From JACKCR01 sp041390305 (GTDB lineage: Bacteria; Eisenbacteria; RBG-16-71-46; CAIMUX01), in contig JAWKQE010000026.1 of the NCBI GenBank assembly GCA_041390305.1, positions 26,384 to 90,383 on the forward strand: 64,000 bases of DNA. Reading direction: 5' to 3'. Made by a program: the position numbers and the translations under genes. The notes below the pieces were generated by a model. The model made no database searches and was not told the origin of the DNA. It was given only the letters and a program-made list of their open reading frames with translations. Shown here one piece after another: positions 35,156-45,442 of the stretch (its first letter is position 1; the number at the start of each line of letters is the position of its first letter).

Positions 35156-35446
35156 CTCTGCGCTCCCGCCAGCAGCGGACGCCTGTCCGCTTTGGCCGCT
35201 CATGCCGATCTGGGTCTCTCTCTTTGGGGACGTCCCCATCATACCGCGTCCCCCCCACGATCCGCATCGGGCCTCGACTCCGAGGATCACAGAATCCTCG
35301 ACCGAGTCGACCGATTCCGTGTCCATCCGGGCACACCTTCTGCGCGTACTCCAGTGAAACCGGAGATGGATGCGACGCGGAGAGGCCAGTGCCCGGCGCA
35401 CCACGCCGTCGGGGTCTGATCCTCCCAACCCCTGGGAGAACTCGAC

Positions 35447-37330
35447 ATGAAGCGGATCGTGCTCTACGGATGCGGGATGGGATGGCTCTGCGCGGCAAGC
35501 GCTGCCCTCGGAGTCGAGCCCTACGTCGACAGCGGGTTCTCCGAAGCCACACCGCTCCCCGACGCAGACCTGGTCGTGGTTCGCGAACAGTTCTACGGCG
35601 CCGATCCGGTCGACCTCTCCGCCTACGGCATACCGGGCGGCGCGCACGACTATGTGCAATCGATCTACGTGCGACTCTTCGTCGACAACAACGGTTCCAC
35701 GGACGATGCCGTCTCCGCGCTCCTCGTCCTCCCCGAGTCCGTGTCGATTCTCGGGATCATCACGAACGGCGATGATCTCGGCGGCGCGGCCGACGACGGT
35801 GCCTTCACCGAAACGGACGCCATCTTCGGCGTGGGGACGGACCCGGATCGCTACTCCGAGTCCGCACGGGGGTTCGAGGCCGCGTCCGGAGGGAGCAGCA
35901 ACGAGTTCATCGGCCTCATCAACGCAAACACGATCGCGTTCGGACTCAACGTCGACAGTGGTGTGGACGACTTCCGCATCCTCATCGACTTTGGCGAGTC
36001 GTTTCCCTCAGGCCTCAGCTTCGACATCCTCGGCGTCGACGTCGGCGTTCTGGGCGGAGTCGAACCGTTCGACGGAATCCAGATCGGAGACACGGTCGAC
36101 GACTCGATCTTCGGGAGTGGAGACTACGGCGAGACGCGGAGCCTGCTCCAGTTCCCTGACTTCCGTCACTCCGCCATCCCGGGTGAAGCCCTGCCCTTCC
36201 AACCGGAGGAGAGCGTCTTCATCGCGAGGGACACGAGCGGTTGACGAAGATCGACAGCTTCGACCTCGTGCTGGAGTTCCTGCTCCCGGCATCTTCGAAC
36301 TCGACAACAACGTGAGCAATCCGCGCGTGGGATCACCGATCCACGCGGACGGACATCTCTACGCCGTGGGCCGATGGTGGCTTCGGAATCATGGATCCCG
36401 AGACGAGGACGGTCACGACCGTGTTGATGGCGAATTCACGGCAACGTCATCGACGTGACGAATCTGTCCGGCGAGCTAATGCCCGGCGTACGGAACACGG
36501 GTGGGAACAGCCAGATCGATCGGATCGATCCGTCCGTGCCTGTCGTCACGGGAGAGCTGGAAATCGTGGAGCCCACCAATCCGGTCGCGATCAGTGATGG
36601 GCCGGGTGGGCGGCCTTTCGTCCTCGGCGGAACCGGCAAGCTCGGCTGGTGCGATCCGGACGGGACGAACCAGTCCTGGACCACACTCGACCCTCCCACC
36701 GGCACGTACGACGGTATGACCGGGCGACCGGGAAGCGACCTCCTCTATCTGCTCCGGAACACGTCGGGAGACACGAAGGTCGATGTGTACGACCCCACGA
36801 CGAACGAGGTCACCTTCGACCTCTCGTCGCTCCCACTCCCGACCAGTCCGAGTGACATCACGGATGGCCCCAACGACCTCCTCTACGTCATCGGTGACGG
36901 CGGAGCGAATCCGACGGCATTCACCGCCGTCGATCCGGTGACGGGAGAGAACCTCGCACTCTTCGATATCCTCGACTTCACCGGTACCTACCGCACCATC
37001 ACCGGCTTCCACGGAGCGACTTCCGACGCACCATTGGAAGAACACACCCTCCCGACGACGATCCGCCATCTGGCCTGGCCCAACCCGTTCGGCCCCCGTG
37101 TCGAGATTCGCTACGAACTCCGGGAGCCGACCCGGGTGGAGGCTGGAATCGTGGACGTCCATGGACGGCGTGTCCGCGAACTCCGGCACGGCCTCGACGG
37201 TGGCGGCTGGCACACCCTCCATTGGGATGGGCGCGACGACCGGGGCCACGACCTTCCGAACGGCACGTACTTCTACCGGATCGTCACCGGCGGCGCCGAG
37301 GCTTCGGGGACACTCGTCAAGGTTCGGTAG
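35447..37330 (+). pseudogene. exported protein with FlgD-type C-terminal domain, broken by several frameshifts
   Basis: Two long frames appear to be parts of one gene. The first (35447-36244) has a signal peptide (LYGCGMGWLCAASAALG) and beta-rich sequence. The second (36455-37330) has propeller-like blades (DGPGGRPFVLGGTGKLGWCD, DLLYLLRNTSGDTKVDVYD, DLLYVIGDGGANPTAF) and a FlgD-type end (LAWPNPFGPRVEIRYEL, VHGRRVRELRHG, LPNGTYFYRIVTGG). Between 36235 and 36455 the reading frame must change at least three times: GLTKIDSFDLVLEF, then PGIFELDNNVSNP and HADGHLYAVG, then GIMDPETRTVTTV, then NVIDVTNLSGEL. These are consecutive pieces of sensible protein, so clustered single-base losses are indicated. 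Function unknown. Confidence 0.7.
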
Positions 37331-37560
37331 CACCTTCGAGGCGCCGTTCCAGGAGGCACTTCGGATCACGGATGAAGGTCTGGCCGGCGTGCCCCCTAGG
37401 GGCGACTCCCTCACCGGGAGTTGCCTCATGGCCCGTCTGTCCTGGATACTGGCCTCGCTCGTCTCCCCATCTCTTCTGGTCCCGATGGCTCGTTTCACAG
37501 CCGGGGACCGCGCTGTAAGTTTCCGCGACGGAGGTTCGCGGACGGGAATGGAGGCCCTCG

Positions 37561-38445
37561 GTGCAGTCCACGCGATCGTTCCGCGCTATCGTGGCGATCG
37601 CCTTCGCGACGTTGGCGCTTCTCGGGCTGCACTCGAACCAGGTGCAGCCATCGTTCGCCCACGGGACGACCGAGACGCGATTGGGCCGGCTCACTGACTG
37701 GTCGACGCACGACCCTTTCGACCCAGGTCCCCACCTCGAACGCGCAAGGCTCTTCCTCGAGACCGGCCGTCTGGACTCGGCAAAGGTGGAAGTGGAATGC
37801 GCCGAAGCGTTGCGCCCGCGGACCGCAAACGCCGCCCTCCTCCGGGCAGAGATCACGGCCGCGAGCGGGGACACATCGGAGGCTCTCCGCGAGTTGGAAG
37901 AGCTCCTCGCCCACCATCCCGACGATGTCGCTGGTCACCGTTTCCGTGGCGGGATCTGGCTCGCGCTCGGTGACACGACGGCCAGCATCGGAGACTACTC
38001 CACTGCGCTCGGTCTGGATCCGGCTCCGGAACCCGACGACTTCCTGACTCTGTCGACGCTCCTCCCTTCCGAGGACGGGCTCCGGGTCCTGGACGAAGCA
38101 CAGGTACGGCTGGGACTTTCGGTCGGCCTCGAACTCCGCGCGATCGAAGAAGCACGCAGGCTCCACCGATGGGACGACGCACTCCGTCGCCTCGCGAGCC
38201 TCGAGCGGTTCTACGCGAGGACGGAGCCGCTCCTCGAACTTCGTGCGGAGATCCTCCTCGCCTCCGGCAACTGGGCGGACGCTGCCGATGTCGCGATCGA
38301 TCTCGCCGCGCGACTCGATCGGCGCGAACAGGAAGGACGGAGTACGCCGGACGATCGGGCGCGCAGAGTTCGGGCGACGGAGATCCTCTCGACCTGCGCC
38401 GACGCCAACACCTCACTCGTGGACACACCAAGGATGGCACCATGA
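37561..38445 (+). CDS. exported TPR-repeat protein
   Basis: 294 residues from a GTG at 37561 with GGAGG just upstream. A hydrophobic leader (AIVAIAFATLALLGLH) is followed by tetratricopeptide-like helical pairs: PHLERARLFLETGRLDSAKV, ALLRAEITAASGDTSEALRE, DVAGHRFRGGIWLALGDTTA, LELRAEILLASGNWADAADV. No catalytic residues are evident; such proteins are scaffolds. Its stop overlaps the start of the phosphatase-like gene (ATGA), so the two are translationally coupled and may act together at the cell surface. Confidence 0.82.
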   Translation: MQSTRSFRAIVAIAFATLALLGLHSNQVQPSFAHGTTETRLGRLTDWSTHDPFDPGPHLERARLFLETGRLDSAKVEVECAEALRPRTANAALLRAEITAASGDTSEALRELEELLAHHPDDVAGHRFRGGIWLALGDTTASIGDYSTALGLDPAPEPDDFLTLSTLLPSEDGLRVLDEAQVRLGLSVGLELRAIEEARRLHRWDDALRRLASLERFYARTEPLLELRAEILLASGNWADAADVAIDLAARLDRREQEGRSTPDDRARRVRATEILSTCADANTSLVDTPRMAP

Positions 38446-40727
38446 TCGACTCTCGCCTGACCGGTCGCATTCGCACGTCGATGTGCCGGGGCATCAGCGC
38501 TCCGGCCGCCCTGCTGACGGGGCTCGGCACTGCCAGAACACTGGCTGGAACACTGGCCGCCGCGTTGGCGGGACTCGTGATCCTCTTCGCCGGCAGGAGC
38601 GATGCCGCGACCCTCGTGCCGGAGGGTGGGATATGGAAGTACGACGACAGCGGAGTCGACCTGGGTACGTCCTGGTCCCTTCCCGGCTATGACGATTCCG
38701 CGTGGAGCGACGGTCCCGGCCCGCTCGGTTACGGGGACTCCTTCATCGTCACGACGCTGTCCTACGGACCCGATCCGTTCGACAAGTATCCGACCGAGTA
38801 CTTCCGGAAGTCCTTCGACCTGCCGACCGACCCGGGCCTCGTCTCGGCGCTCTTCATCCGCGCTCGCTATGACGACGGAGTCATCGTCTACCTGAACGGC
38901 GTGGAGGTTCTGCGACGAGCGATGCCTTCCGGGATCGTCGATTGGGGCACCTACGCCAGCGAGAGTCACGAAGGGGCCGAGTACGAGTTCTACGACCTGA
39001 CGGCCTGGGCACCGCTTCTGGTTGCCGGCACGAATCACCTCGCGGCCGAAGTCCACCAACGAAGTGGCGACAGCAGCGATCTCGTTTGGGACGCAGAGGT
39101 CACGTACCTGGACGAGACTCCCGCAGTACTCCGCGGGCCGTACCTCCAGTCAGGCTCGGAAACGGGCGTCGTCGTCCGGTGGCGGACGAACGTCCCGACG
39201 GCGAGTCAGGTCGACTACGGATCCGCTCCCGAACTGCTCACGCAGTCTGTGTCGGACGGAAGCGCGACGACCGAACACGAGATCCTCCTGAGCGGACTCA
39301 TGCCGGGCACGACGTACTACTACGCCGTTGGAACGGGCGACTCCGTGCTGGTCGGTGGAAACACGGAGCACCTCTTCTCGACTTCGCCGCCCCAGGGAAC
39401 GACGGATGCCTTCCGTGCCTGGATCGTCGGCGACTCGGGGGAGGCGAACCAGAGCGCCCGGGACGTTCGGGACGCCTACCTCGGCTTCGCCGGCGCCGAC
39501 CCGGCCGACCTCTTCCTCATGCTGGGCGACAATGCGTACGATGCGGGAACGGACGACCAGTACCAGGCCGCCGTCTTCGATACCTACGCGGGGATCCTGC
39601 AGCGCACCGTGGTGTGGCCGACCCGCGGCAACCATGACGACCTCCACGCCGGCGACAACAACGACTACTACGAGATCTTCACGCTCCCGACCGCGGGCGA
39701 GGCAGGTGGACTCCCCTCGGGGACCGAGGCCTACTACTCGTTCGACTATGCGAACACGCACTTCATCTGTCTCGACTCCGACGCCTCGGACCGGAGCCCC
39801 AACGGCGCGATGCTCACCTGGCTCGCCCAGGACCTCGCGGCGACCGATCAGCCGTGGAAGGTGGCGTTCTGGCACCATCCCCCGTATACGAAGGGGTCGC
39901 ACGACTCGGACGACGATGGGGACAGTTCCGGCCGTATGACGGACATGCGAGAGAACGCGCTCCCAATCCTCGAGGCCGGCGGCATCGACCTGGTCCTCTG
40001 TGGCCACAGTCACGCGTATGAGCGCTCGTACTTCCTCGACGGTCACTATGGGTACTCGAACGAGCTCACTCCCGAGATGATCGTGGACGCGGGCGACGGC
40101 TCGGAGTCGGGCGACGGCGCGTACGAGAAGCCACCGTCCACGCCGCACGCGGGGACGGTCTACACGGTGGCAGGAAGCTCGTCGAAGACCGGTGGGGGAA
40201 CGCTCGACCACCCCGTCATGCTGACCTCGCTCAACGAACTCGGCTCGGTCATCCTCGACATCGAGGATCTTCGTCTCCACCTGACCTTCCTGGACGACCA
40301 GGGAGTGGTCCGCGACGAGTTCACGATGCTCCACTTCGGGCCGGCGGGAGTGGAGCCGGACGCGGATCCGAACGCCACCGGTGATGCGGCGCCGAACGGA
40401 CAGAGTGGCGATCCGTCTCGTGAGGACGGAGCCATCGATGCACTCGTGCCGGGTACGGTCTGGTCCTCGAGTCCGGCCGCCGATCGCTGCGTGCTCGGCT
40501 TCGAGGTCGCCCGGTCGGCTCGGGTAAGGGTGACCGTGCACGACCTGGCGGGGCGGTCGATTCGAACGCTGGTCGACCGAGAGATGCCGAACGGCCCTCA
40601 CGAGCTGACGTGGGATCTCGAGACGGACCAGGGCCGGACCGTGCCGAATGGAGTGTTCTTCGCCCGAGTGAGCGTGGCGGACGGCTCCGAAGTCTGCCGG
40701 ATCATCGTGCAGCGGACGCCCCGCTAG
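38442..40727 (+). CDS. exported purple-acid-phosphatase-like metallophosphoesterase with FlgD-type C-terminal domain
   Basis: 761 residues. A long N-terminal leader has a hydrophobic core (TLAGTLAAALAGLVILFAG). Then comes a beta-sandwich of galactose-binding type (GIWKYDDSGVDLGTSW, FRKSFDLPTD, VIVYLNGVEVLRR) and an Fn3-like domain (LRGPYLQSGSETGVVVRW, LMPGTTYYYAVGTGD). The metallophosphoesterase core shows all metal-ligand motifs: VGDSGE, MLGDNAYD, TRGNHDD, FWHHPPY and CGHSHAYERS. These match purple acid phosphatases, which hydrolyse phosphate monoesters with a two-metal centre. The C terminus is FlgD-like (VTVHDLAGRSIRTLVD, TVPNGVFFARV). Coupled to the TPR gene by ATGA overlap. Confidence 0.92.
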   Translation: MIDSRLTGRIRTSMCRGISAPAALLTGLGTARTLAGTLAAALAGLVILFAGRSDAATLVPEGGIWKYDDSGVDLGTSWSLPGYDDSAWSDGPGPLGYGDSFIVTTLSYGPDPFDKYPTEYFRKSFDLPTDPGLVSALFIRARYDDGVIVYLNGVEVLRRAMPSGIVDWGTYASESHEGAEYEFYDLTAWAPLLVAGTNHLAAEVHQRSGDSSDLVWDAEVTYLDETPAVLRGPYLQSGSETGVVVRWRTNVPTASQVDYGSAPELLTQSVSDGSATTEHEILLSGLMPGTTYYYAVGTGDSVLVGGNTEHLFSTSPPQGTTDAFRAWIVGDSGEANQSARDVRDAYLGFAGADPADLFLMLGDNAYDAGTDDQYQAAVFDTYAGILQRTVVWPTRGNHDDLHAGDNNDYYEIFTLPTAGEAGGLPSGTEAYYSFDYANTHFICLDSDASDRSPNGAMLTWLAQDLAATDQPWKVAFWHHPPYTKGSHDSDDDGDSSGRMTDMRENALPILEAGGIDLVLCGHSHAYERSYFLDGHYGYSNELTPEMIVDAGDGSESGDGAYEKPPSTPHAGTVYTVAGSSSKTGGGTLDHPVMLTSLNELGSVILDIEDLRLHLTFLDDQGVVRDEFTMLHFGPAGVEPDADPNATGDAAPNGQSGDPSREDGAIDALVPGTVWSSSPAADRCVLGFEVARSARVRVTVHDLAGRSIRTLVDREMPNGPHELTWDLETDQGRTVPNGVFFARVSVADGSEVCRIIVQRTPR

Positions 40728-40741
40728 GGCTCAGCGGGCTG

Positions 40742-42637
40742 CTAGCGCCGGCCGCTCGTCGCCGCCTCCAGCATCCAGCCGATGACCGTCTCGTTGTCCA
40801 TCCGGACCCGCGGGGCGAACTTCCCGTCGATGTAGACGAGCGGAATCGAGCGTGCACCCAACGACTGCGCGGCCCGCGCATCTTCGTCGATCGCGGCCTG
40901 CACGGCCGGATCTTCCATCGCGGCCTCGAGCTGCGGGAGGCGGATCTGCGTCGCCTGGGCGACGTCGTCGAGCGTGCTCGTGTCGAGTTCGTCCCAGTGT
41001 TCCATGAGCCAGACGTGGGCTCTCTGGAACGCCTCCTCCCCGCCGACCTTCCCAGCCGCTTCCGCGACCTGGGCCGCCCAGCACGCGCGCGGGTGGATCG
41101 ACGTGGCGGGAACGTTGGCCGGGAGCGTCTTGTTGCAGCTCGGATCGACCGGGTAGTGACGGAAGTGGTAGCGGATGTCGGACCGTCCTTCGAGGAACTT
41201 CCGGATGTCGACGTCGACGGCGGCGGTGTTCTCTTCCTGGTAGTCGCCCCACACGACGACGTCGATAACCGGTGCTCCGTCCTTGGGCTCGGAGGCACCG
41301 AACACGCGCGGCGTGTTGTCGACGGGGAGTCGCCGCTTGCCCGAGTCCTCCCAGTCCGAAACGAACTTCTCGCGCGCGAACGCGGGTACGTCGGAGCCGG
41401 CCTTCCGCGCCGGGGGGGTTGCGGCCGCGACGTCGGCGATGGTCCGGCTCACCGCGGTGGGTGCCTGCCATCCCTTCAGCTCGACTCCGTTCACGAACAC
41501 CATCGGCGTGAAGTAGAGGCCGAGGTCATGTCCGTCCTCGATGTCGGCCCGGACTCGGGCCAGGGACTCGGCACCTTCCATCGCCGCGTAGAACTTCGTG
41601 GCGTCGAGGCCGAGCTTCGCGACCTGCGCGTCCAGCTCCTCGCGGGTGAAGTTGCCCTCCTGGTCGAAGAGCCAGAAGTGCATGTCGAAGAACTTCTCAT
41701 CGCCGCCGACCATTCCCGCGGCCTCCGCGGCCCGGGCCGCCCAGCAGGCATTCCGGTGGAGCGTCCGGGAGAGGTACTTGTTGCAGAGCTCTCCGCCGCC
41801 CGCCTCCCTGCACATCGGGAAGTGCTTGATCGACAGTTGGATATCATCCCTTGCTTCGAGTGCCGCTCGAATCTGTTCTTCGACCTGTCGGCAGTCGGGA
41901 CACTGGTAGTCCGTGAGCATGACGATCCGGATCGGCGCCGTCTCGGGGCCGTGGAGGAACCGTCCCCGGAAGCCGAGTTCGCCCCAACGCTTCTCGGGAT
42001 CCTCGGACGTGAGGTCCCCCTGGGCGGCCTGTGTCATCCGGGCCACGGACTCTGCCCGCTCGGCCTCGGCGGCGGCGTCACGGGAAGCCTGGGTCTGGGA
42101 CTCGACCACGGCGAGGACCGCGGTGAGGGCGACGAACACGCCGCCGAATGCGAGGAGCCCCTTGGGTGCGCCCTCCGCGTCGCGGCGGGAACCCGACCGG
42201 CCGCCCACGAGGGAGACTGCCAGGAAGCCGAGGTTCCCGATGTGCGCGACGAGGCAGTACGGGCAGAGCTTCTGCTCCGCCACCATCACGCCGAGGAGCA
42301 GCAGCGAGACGAGTCCGCCGAGGAGGCCCACGAGCTTCATGCCCCCGACGAGGCGTCCGCCCGCGAGGGCCCAGCCGGCGAGAAGCGCGGCGAAGAAGGC
42401 CAGGCCGACGTGTGCGGTCGGGAAGCCGATCCCGGGAACCCGTCCCCAAACCGTGCGGGCGAGACTGTCACAGGCGCTCTCGGGGCCACAGCCGGGAAGG
42501 CCGCCGCCCAGGTGGTGAGCGACCAGCATCGCGGACGCCGCGAGTGCGACGACCAGGAACACCCCGGCCAGGAGCCGGTGTCCGGTGGAGGGGGCGCTGG
42601 AGTGTGCACGGCGGTTCTTGGCGTCTCTACGGCTCAC
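40742..42637 (-). CDS. VKOR - DsbA - DsbA-like fusion protein
   Basis: 631 residues from a GTG at 42637 behind GGAGGATCC. The first 200 residues are a vitamin K epoxide reductase domain with four or five helices, the loop Cys pair in GCGPESACDSL and the quinone-site CPYC in EQKLCPYCLVAHIGN. A thioredoxin-fold DsbA domain follows with active site YQCPDCRQVEEQI and a likely cis-Pro in YFTPMVFVNG. A second thioredoxin-like domain (VIDVVVWGDYQEENTAAVDV) has lost both cysteines of its motif but keeps RSIPLVYIDG. Together these make a self-contained oxidative folding unit: VKOR re-oxidises DsbA using quinone. Useful for the many cysteine-rich and heme proteins exported here. Confidence 0.92.
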   Translation of the reverse strand: MSRRDAKNRRAHSSAPSTGHRLLAGVFLVVALAASAMLVAHHLGGGLPGCGPESACDSLARTVWGRVPGIGFPTAHVGLAFFAALLAGWALAGGRLVGGMKLVGLLGGLVSLLLLGVMVAEQKLCPYCLVAHIGNLGFLAVSLVGGRSGSRRDAEGAPKGLLAFGGVFVALTAVLAVVESQTQASRDAAAEAERAESVARMTQAAQGDLTSEDPEKRWGELGFRGRFLHGPETAPIRIVMLTDYQCPDCRQVEEQIRAALEARDDIQLSIKHFPMCREAGGGELCNKYLSRTLHRNACWAARAAEAAGMVGGDEKFFDMHFWLFDQEGNFTREELDAQVAKLGLDATKFYAAMEGAESLARVRADIEDGHDLGLYFTPMVFVNGVELKGWQAPTAVSRTIADVAAATPPARKAGSDVPAFAREKFVSDWEDSGKRRLPVDNTPRVFGASEPKDGAPVIDVVVWGDYQEENTAAVDVDIRKFLEGRSDIRYHFRHYPVDPSCNKTLPANVPATSIHPRACWAAQVAEAAGKVGGEEAFQRAHVWLMEHWDELDTSTLDDVAQATQIRLPQLEAAMEDPAVQAAIDEDARAAQSLGARSIPLVYIDGKFAPRVRMDNETVIGWMLEAATSGRR

Positions 42638-42714
42638 GGATCCTCCTTCGAGAGTCGAGCAACGCCGAAGCCTAGCACGAGGTTCCCGAAAGGTGGGGAG
42701 AGCGTACGCAGAGA

Positions 42715-44214
42715 TCAGTCCTGGAGCCCTGACTCGTGCCCCGTCTCTGCCCTTTGGAGGAGAACGAACCCTTCCCGGTCGTCCAGCACCGTCCAACCGG
42801 AGGCGGCGCGAAGGCTGTCGACGAGCGCCAGATTCTCGTCCCGGGAGAGGGGCCAGCTGCTCCCGGCCGTGTCGAAGAGGAGGTACTCGGCCCGGGGGAT
42901 GCCGCGCGGGATCAACTCCCTCCACTCCCGCGCCGGGACGTGCGACTGGAGGTCGACCTGGGCCGCGACCGGCGCCGTCCTCGGAAGGCGATCGATCATC
43001 TCCTCGGCCGCGCGATACCTGGGATCGATCCGCCACTCCTCGGGATTCATCAGCTTGAAGACCCGGGAGTTCCCGAGAACGGTGAGGAGAAGGAGCGCCG
43101 AGACCGCCGGCACGATCCGGCCAGACTTCCGGGGCCACCGGGCGCCCAGGGATCGGATCGTGATGAGCGCTGAGTAGAAGAGGAAGGGGATGACGAGTAG
43201 GCCGTAGTAGATGAGCAGCGCGTTCATGAGTCGGTTGTCCGACGAATAGAGGATGAACCAGCCGGGAAGGACCAGGCAGAGCGCGGCGCGCCAGGAGAGG
43301 AGCGGCAGGAAGAGGAGCCCGGAGAAGAGCGTGAGCATCTTCCCGACCTTGTAGCCCGTGAAGATCACCTCCAGGTGGCGGAGTGGATTCAGCATCGCCC
43401 GCACGATCTCCGCCCGGGTCGCGCCGTAGCCGGACCAGTAGTGAGTGAACTGGTACGAGTCCGGCAGCCCTTCCCTGAAGTGCGGAATGATGACGCCGAC
43501 CGCGAGGAGGAGCGACACCGCCGAGAAACCGAGGGTCGCGAGCCCGTGCCGCGGCTCCCGGCGGAGGATCAGGTAGAGCCCGAGCCCGAGGTTGGCCAGG
43601 TTCGCGTCCTCCTTGACGCACACGGTGAGGAGGAGAAAGAGGTAGAAGGGCACCCAGCGCCGCTTCTCGAACGCCGCGAAGAGCGAGAAGTAGAGGAGCG
43701 GGTAGAGGATCTCCATGTGGAAGTCGTAGAGCACGCCGTAGTGGAACTGCCGGTAGAGGAGGAACGCGACGGAGACGCACGCAGCGACGACGCGACCGGG
43801 GAGGAGGGAGGCCGCGAGGATGTGCAGGGGAACGATGGCGAGGGCCGCGGCGACCGCCTGGACGACGAGGAGGGTGTAGGGAGAGCCCGCCAGGGCGTAG
43901 ACCGGAACCAGCGCGTAGAGCACCGGCGAGACGTGCTGGCTGAAGAAGGGCGCCGCGTCGGGCGATTTCTGGAGCGGTCCACCGTGAACGACGCTCCAGA
44001 GCATCGACTCGAAGTCCGCCAGCTCGCCGTGGACCCCGAACGCAGCGTACTGATGCAGCTTGAACGCCAGGAAGAGGACGAGCGCGAGGAGAGTCAGGAC
44101 GACGCGATCGGTGAGGAGGCCGGCCCGGCTTCCCTTCGCGGACCGGGACTCCGGCAGCACACTCGAGGTCGACAACCGCACTCCCCCGTTCGTTCGCGGC
44201 TGCACGGCCGCCAC
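42715..44214 (-). CDS. DUF2079 polytopic membrane protein
   Basis: 499 residues with about eleven hydrophobic segments. Family features of DUF2079: an N-terminal loop HGELADFESMLWSVVHGG, SQHVSPVLYALVPVYALAGS, FHYGVLYDFHMEILYPLLYF, VKEDANLANLGLGLYL and a C-terminal soluble tail (DRLPRTAPVAAQVDLQSHVP). The topology resembles GT-C fold glycosyltransferases, and a role in envelope sugar or lipid transfer is possible but not shown. It is 78 bases upstream of the VKOR fusion on the same strand. Confidence 0.88.
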   Translation of the reverse strand: MAAVQPRTNGGVRLSTSSVLPESRSAKGSRAGLLTDRVVLTLLALVLFLAFKLHQYAAFGVHGELADFESMLWSVVHGGPLQKSPDAAPFFSQHVSPVLYALVPVYALAGSPYTLLVVQAVAAALAIVPLHILAASLLPGRVVAACVSVAFLLYRQFHYGVLYDFHMEILYPLLYFSLFAAFEKRRWVPFYLFLLLTVCVKEDANLANLGLGLYLILRREPRHGLATLGFSAVSLLLAVGVIIPHFREGLPDSYQFTHYWSGYGATRAEIVRAMLNPLRHLEVIFTGYKVGKMLTLFSGLLFLPLLSWRAALCLVLPGWFILYSSDNRLMNALLIYYGLLVIPFLFYSALITIRSLGARWPRKSGRIVPAVSALLLLTVLGNSRVFKLMNPEEWRIDPRYRAAEEMIDRLPRTAPVAAQVDLQSHVPAREWRELIPRGIPRAEYLLFDTAGSSWPLSRDENLALVDSLRAASGWTVLDDREGFVLLQRAETGHESGLQD

Positions 44215-44342
44215 GCGTAGCCGCGACCGCGCGGCCGCGGCAGACTAGCATGGAGGGCACGGAGCGGCAACGAACGCGGGAGCGCCCGAACACGCGGGGT
44301 TCCGAACGATCGGACCCGACACAGCCTCACACGACTCCCGCA

Positions 44343-44981
44343 CTAGATCAGCCCCGCTTCCTTCATCGAGAACGGCGTCCCCGCACCGAGGATCAGGTGA
44401 TCGAGGATCTCGATCCCGACGAGCTCCCCGACGCGGCGCAGTCTCTGTGTGATTTCGAGATCGTCCTCGCTTGGGCTCGGATCTCCCGACGGATGGTTGT
44501 GCGCCAGGATCAGGCTCGCGGCCCCGGCACTGATGGCCGGTCGGAAGACCTCCCGGGGATGGACGATGCTCGTCGAGAGGGAGCCGATCGAGATGATCTC
44601 GACACCCAGAGGCAGATGCCGTGTGTTGAGCATCACGGCGAGGAAGTGCTCCCGCTGTACCCTCGCGAAGTGTTGTATGAGCGGAAACGCGTCGGCCGGC
44701 GTCCGGATCGGCCGACCAAGCGCACCCGCCCGCCCATAGACCCGCCGGCCCATTTCGAGCGCGGCCATGAGCTGCGCCGCCCGTGCCGTGCCCAGTCCAC
44801 GGAACCGTTTCAGTTCGCGCGCGGGAATCCGTGCGATCGCTTCGAGCGTGCCCTCGCGCAGCACGCTCTCCGCCACCTCGCGCACCGACGTTCCGGAGAA
44901 TCCGGTCCCCAGCACCGCCGCGAGCAGCTCGTGATCGGTCAGCGTCTCGGCCCCGTCGCGGAGAATCCGCTCCCGCGGCAT
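44343..44981 (-). CDS. radC: RadC family JAB-domain protein
   Basis: 212 residues. An N-terminal helix-hairpin-helix region (RIPARELKRFRGLGTARAAQ) precedes a JAB/MPN metalloprotease-like domain with the full metal signature HNHPSGDPSPSEDD and the upstream Glu region (HFLAVMLNTRHLPLGVE). It ends in HLILG and a short tail. RadC was once linked to DNA repair, but its role is unclear; the JAB site suggests a hydrolase. Start ATG at 44981 behind GAGGGAGGGGAG. Confidence 0.95.
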   Translation of the reverse strand: MPRERILRDGAETLTDHELLAAVLGTGFSGTSVREVAESVLREGTLEAIARIPARELKRFRGLGTARAAQLMAALEMGRRVYGRAGALGRPIRTPADAFPLIQHFARVQREHFLAVMLNTRHLPLGVEIISIGSLSTSIVHPREVFRPAISAGAASLILAHNHPSGDPSPSEDDLEITQRLRRVGELVGIEILDHLILGAGTPFSMKEAGLI

Positions 44982-45442
44982 CTCCCCTCCCTCGGAGGAA
45001 GCCGACGTCGTTCGTAGCGAAGTTGGGTGGGAGCGATGGACATGGGCTGGCCCTCCTGCAGTTGGGTGGATTGCGCTCGAGTCGACCGTCGAGGAACGAT
45101 CGCAAGATGCGTAAGGAATGCGTGATTCGTGCCGGGTCGTGTATCAGGCCTTCGGGCCGGGCCGTCTACCGTCGGGGAAGGTGTCGGGGGGGCTTCGCTG
45201 CACGTAAGTGCGTACGCCGTGCGAAGTTCCTACGCACCTTCCCCTACTTGCCCACACTCCCCCCGCAGCTGTCTCATGGATGGACCGTGGCGAGGTCGAT
45301 GGGCTCGTGCGGCCAGCGCCGCATTGGGGTCCGGAGCGTCTCTCGAGACCCCGAGCATCGCCTCCGAGTCGATCCCAACCTCGCGCCACGGGTCGAGCCT
45401 CTCCGGCTCGGCGGCTTCGTCCACTCGCGAGGAGAATCCCCC
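44982..45442. other. intergenic region between radC and the hexaheme cytochrome
   Basis: About 460 bases between divergent genes. Long plus-strand frames cross it but show no domain, and the cytochrome's signal peptide and ribosome binding site mark the true start at 45443. No RNA structure was recognised. Confidence 0.45.

Noticed and set aside
37400..37424. Hairpin GGCGACTCCC/GGGAGTTGCC as terminator after the broken FlgD-domain gene
   Set aside because: The stem is good, but there is no T run and it lies within a possible leader of the TPR gene, so the role is undecided.
40742..44293. A single 1183-residue protein spanning the VKOR fusion and the region upstream
   Set aside because: The upstream third is the out-of-frame shadow of the DUF2079 gene. 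A GTG with GGAGGATCC at 42637 gives a normal VKOR N terminus.
44783..45442. Long N-terminal extension of the hexaheme cytochrome
   Set aside because: The extension is antisense to radC in part, has no domain, and would bury a clear signal peptide and ribosome binding site at 45430-45443.
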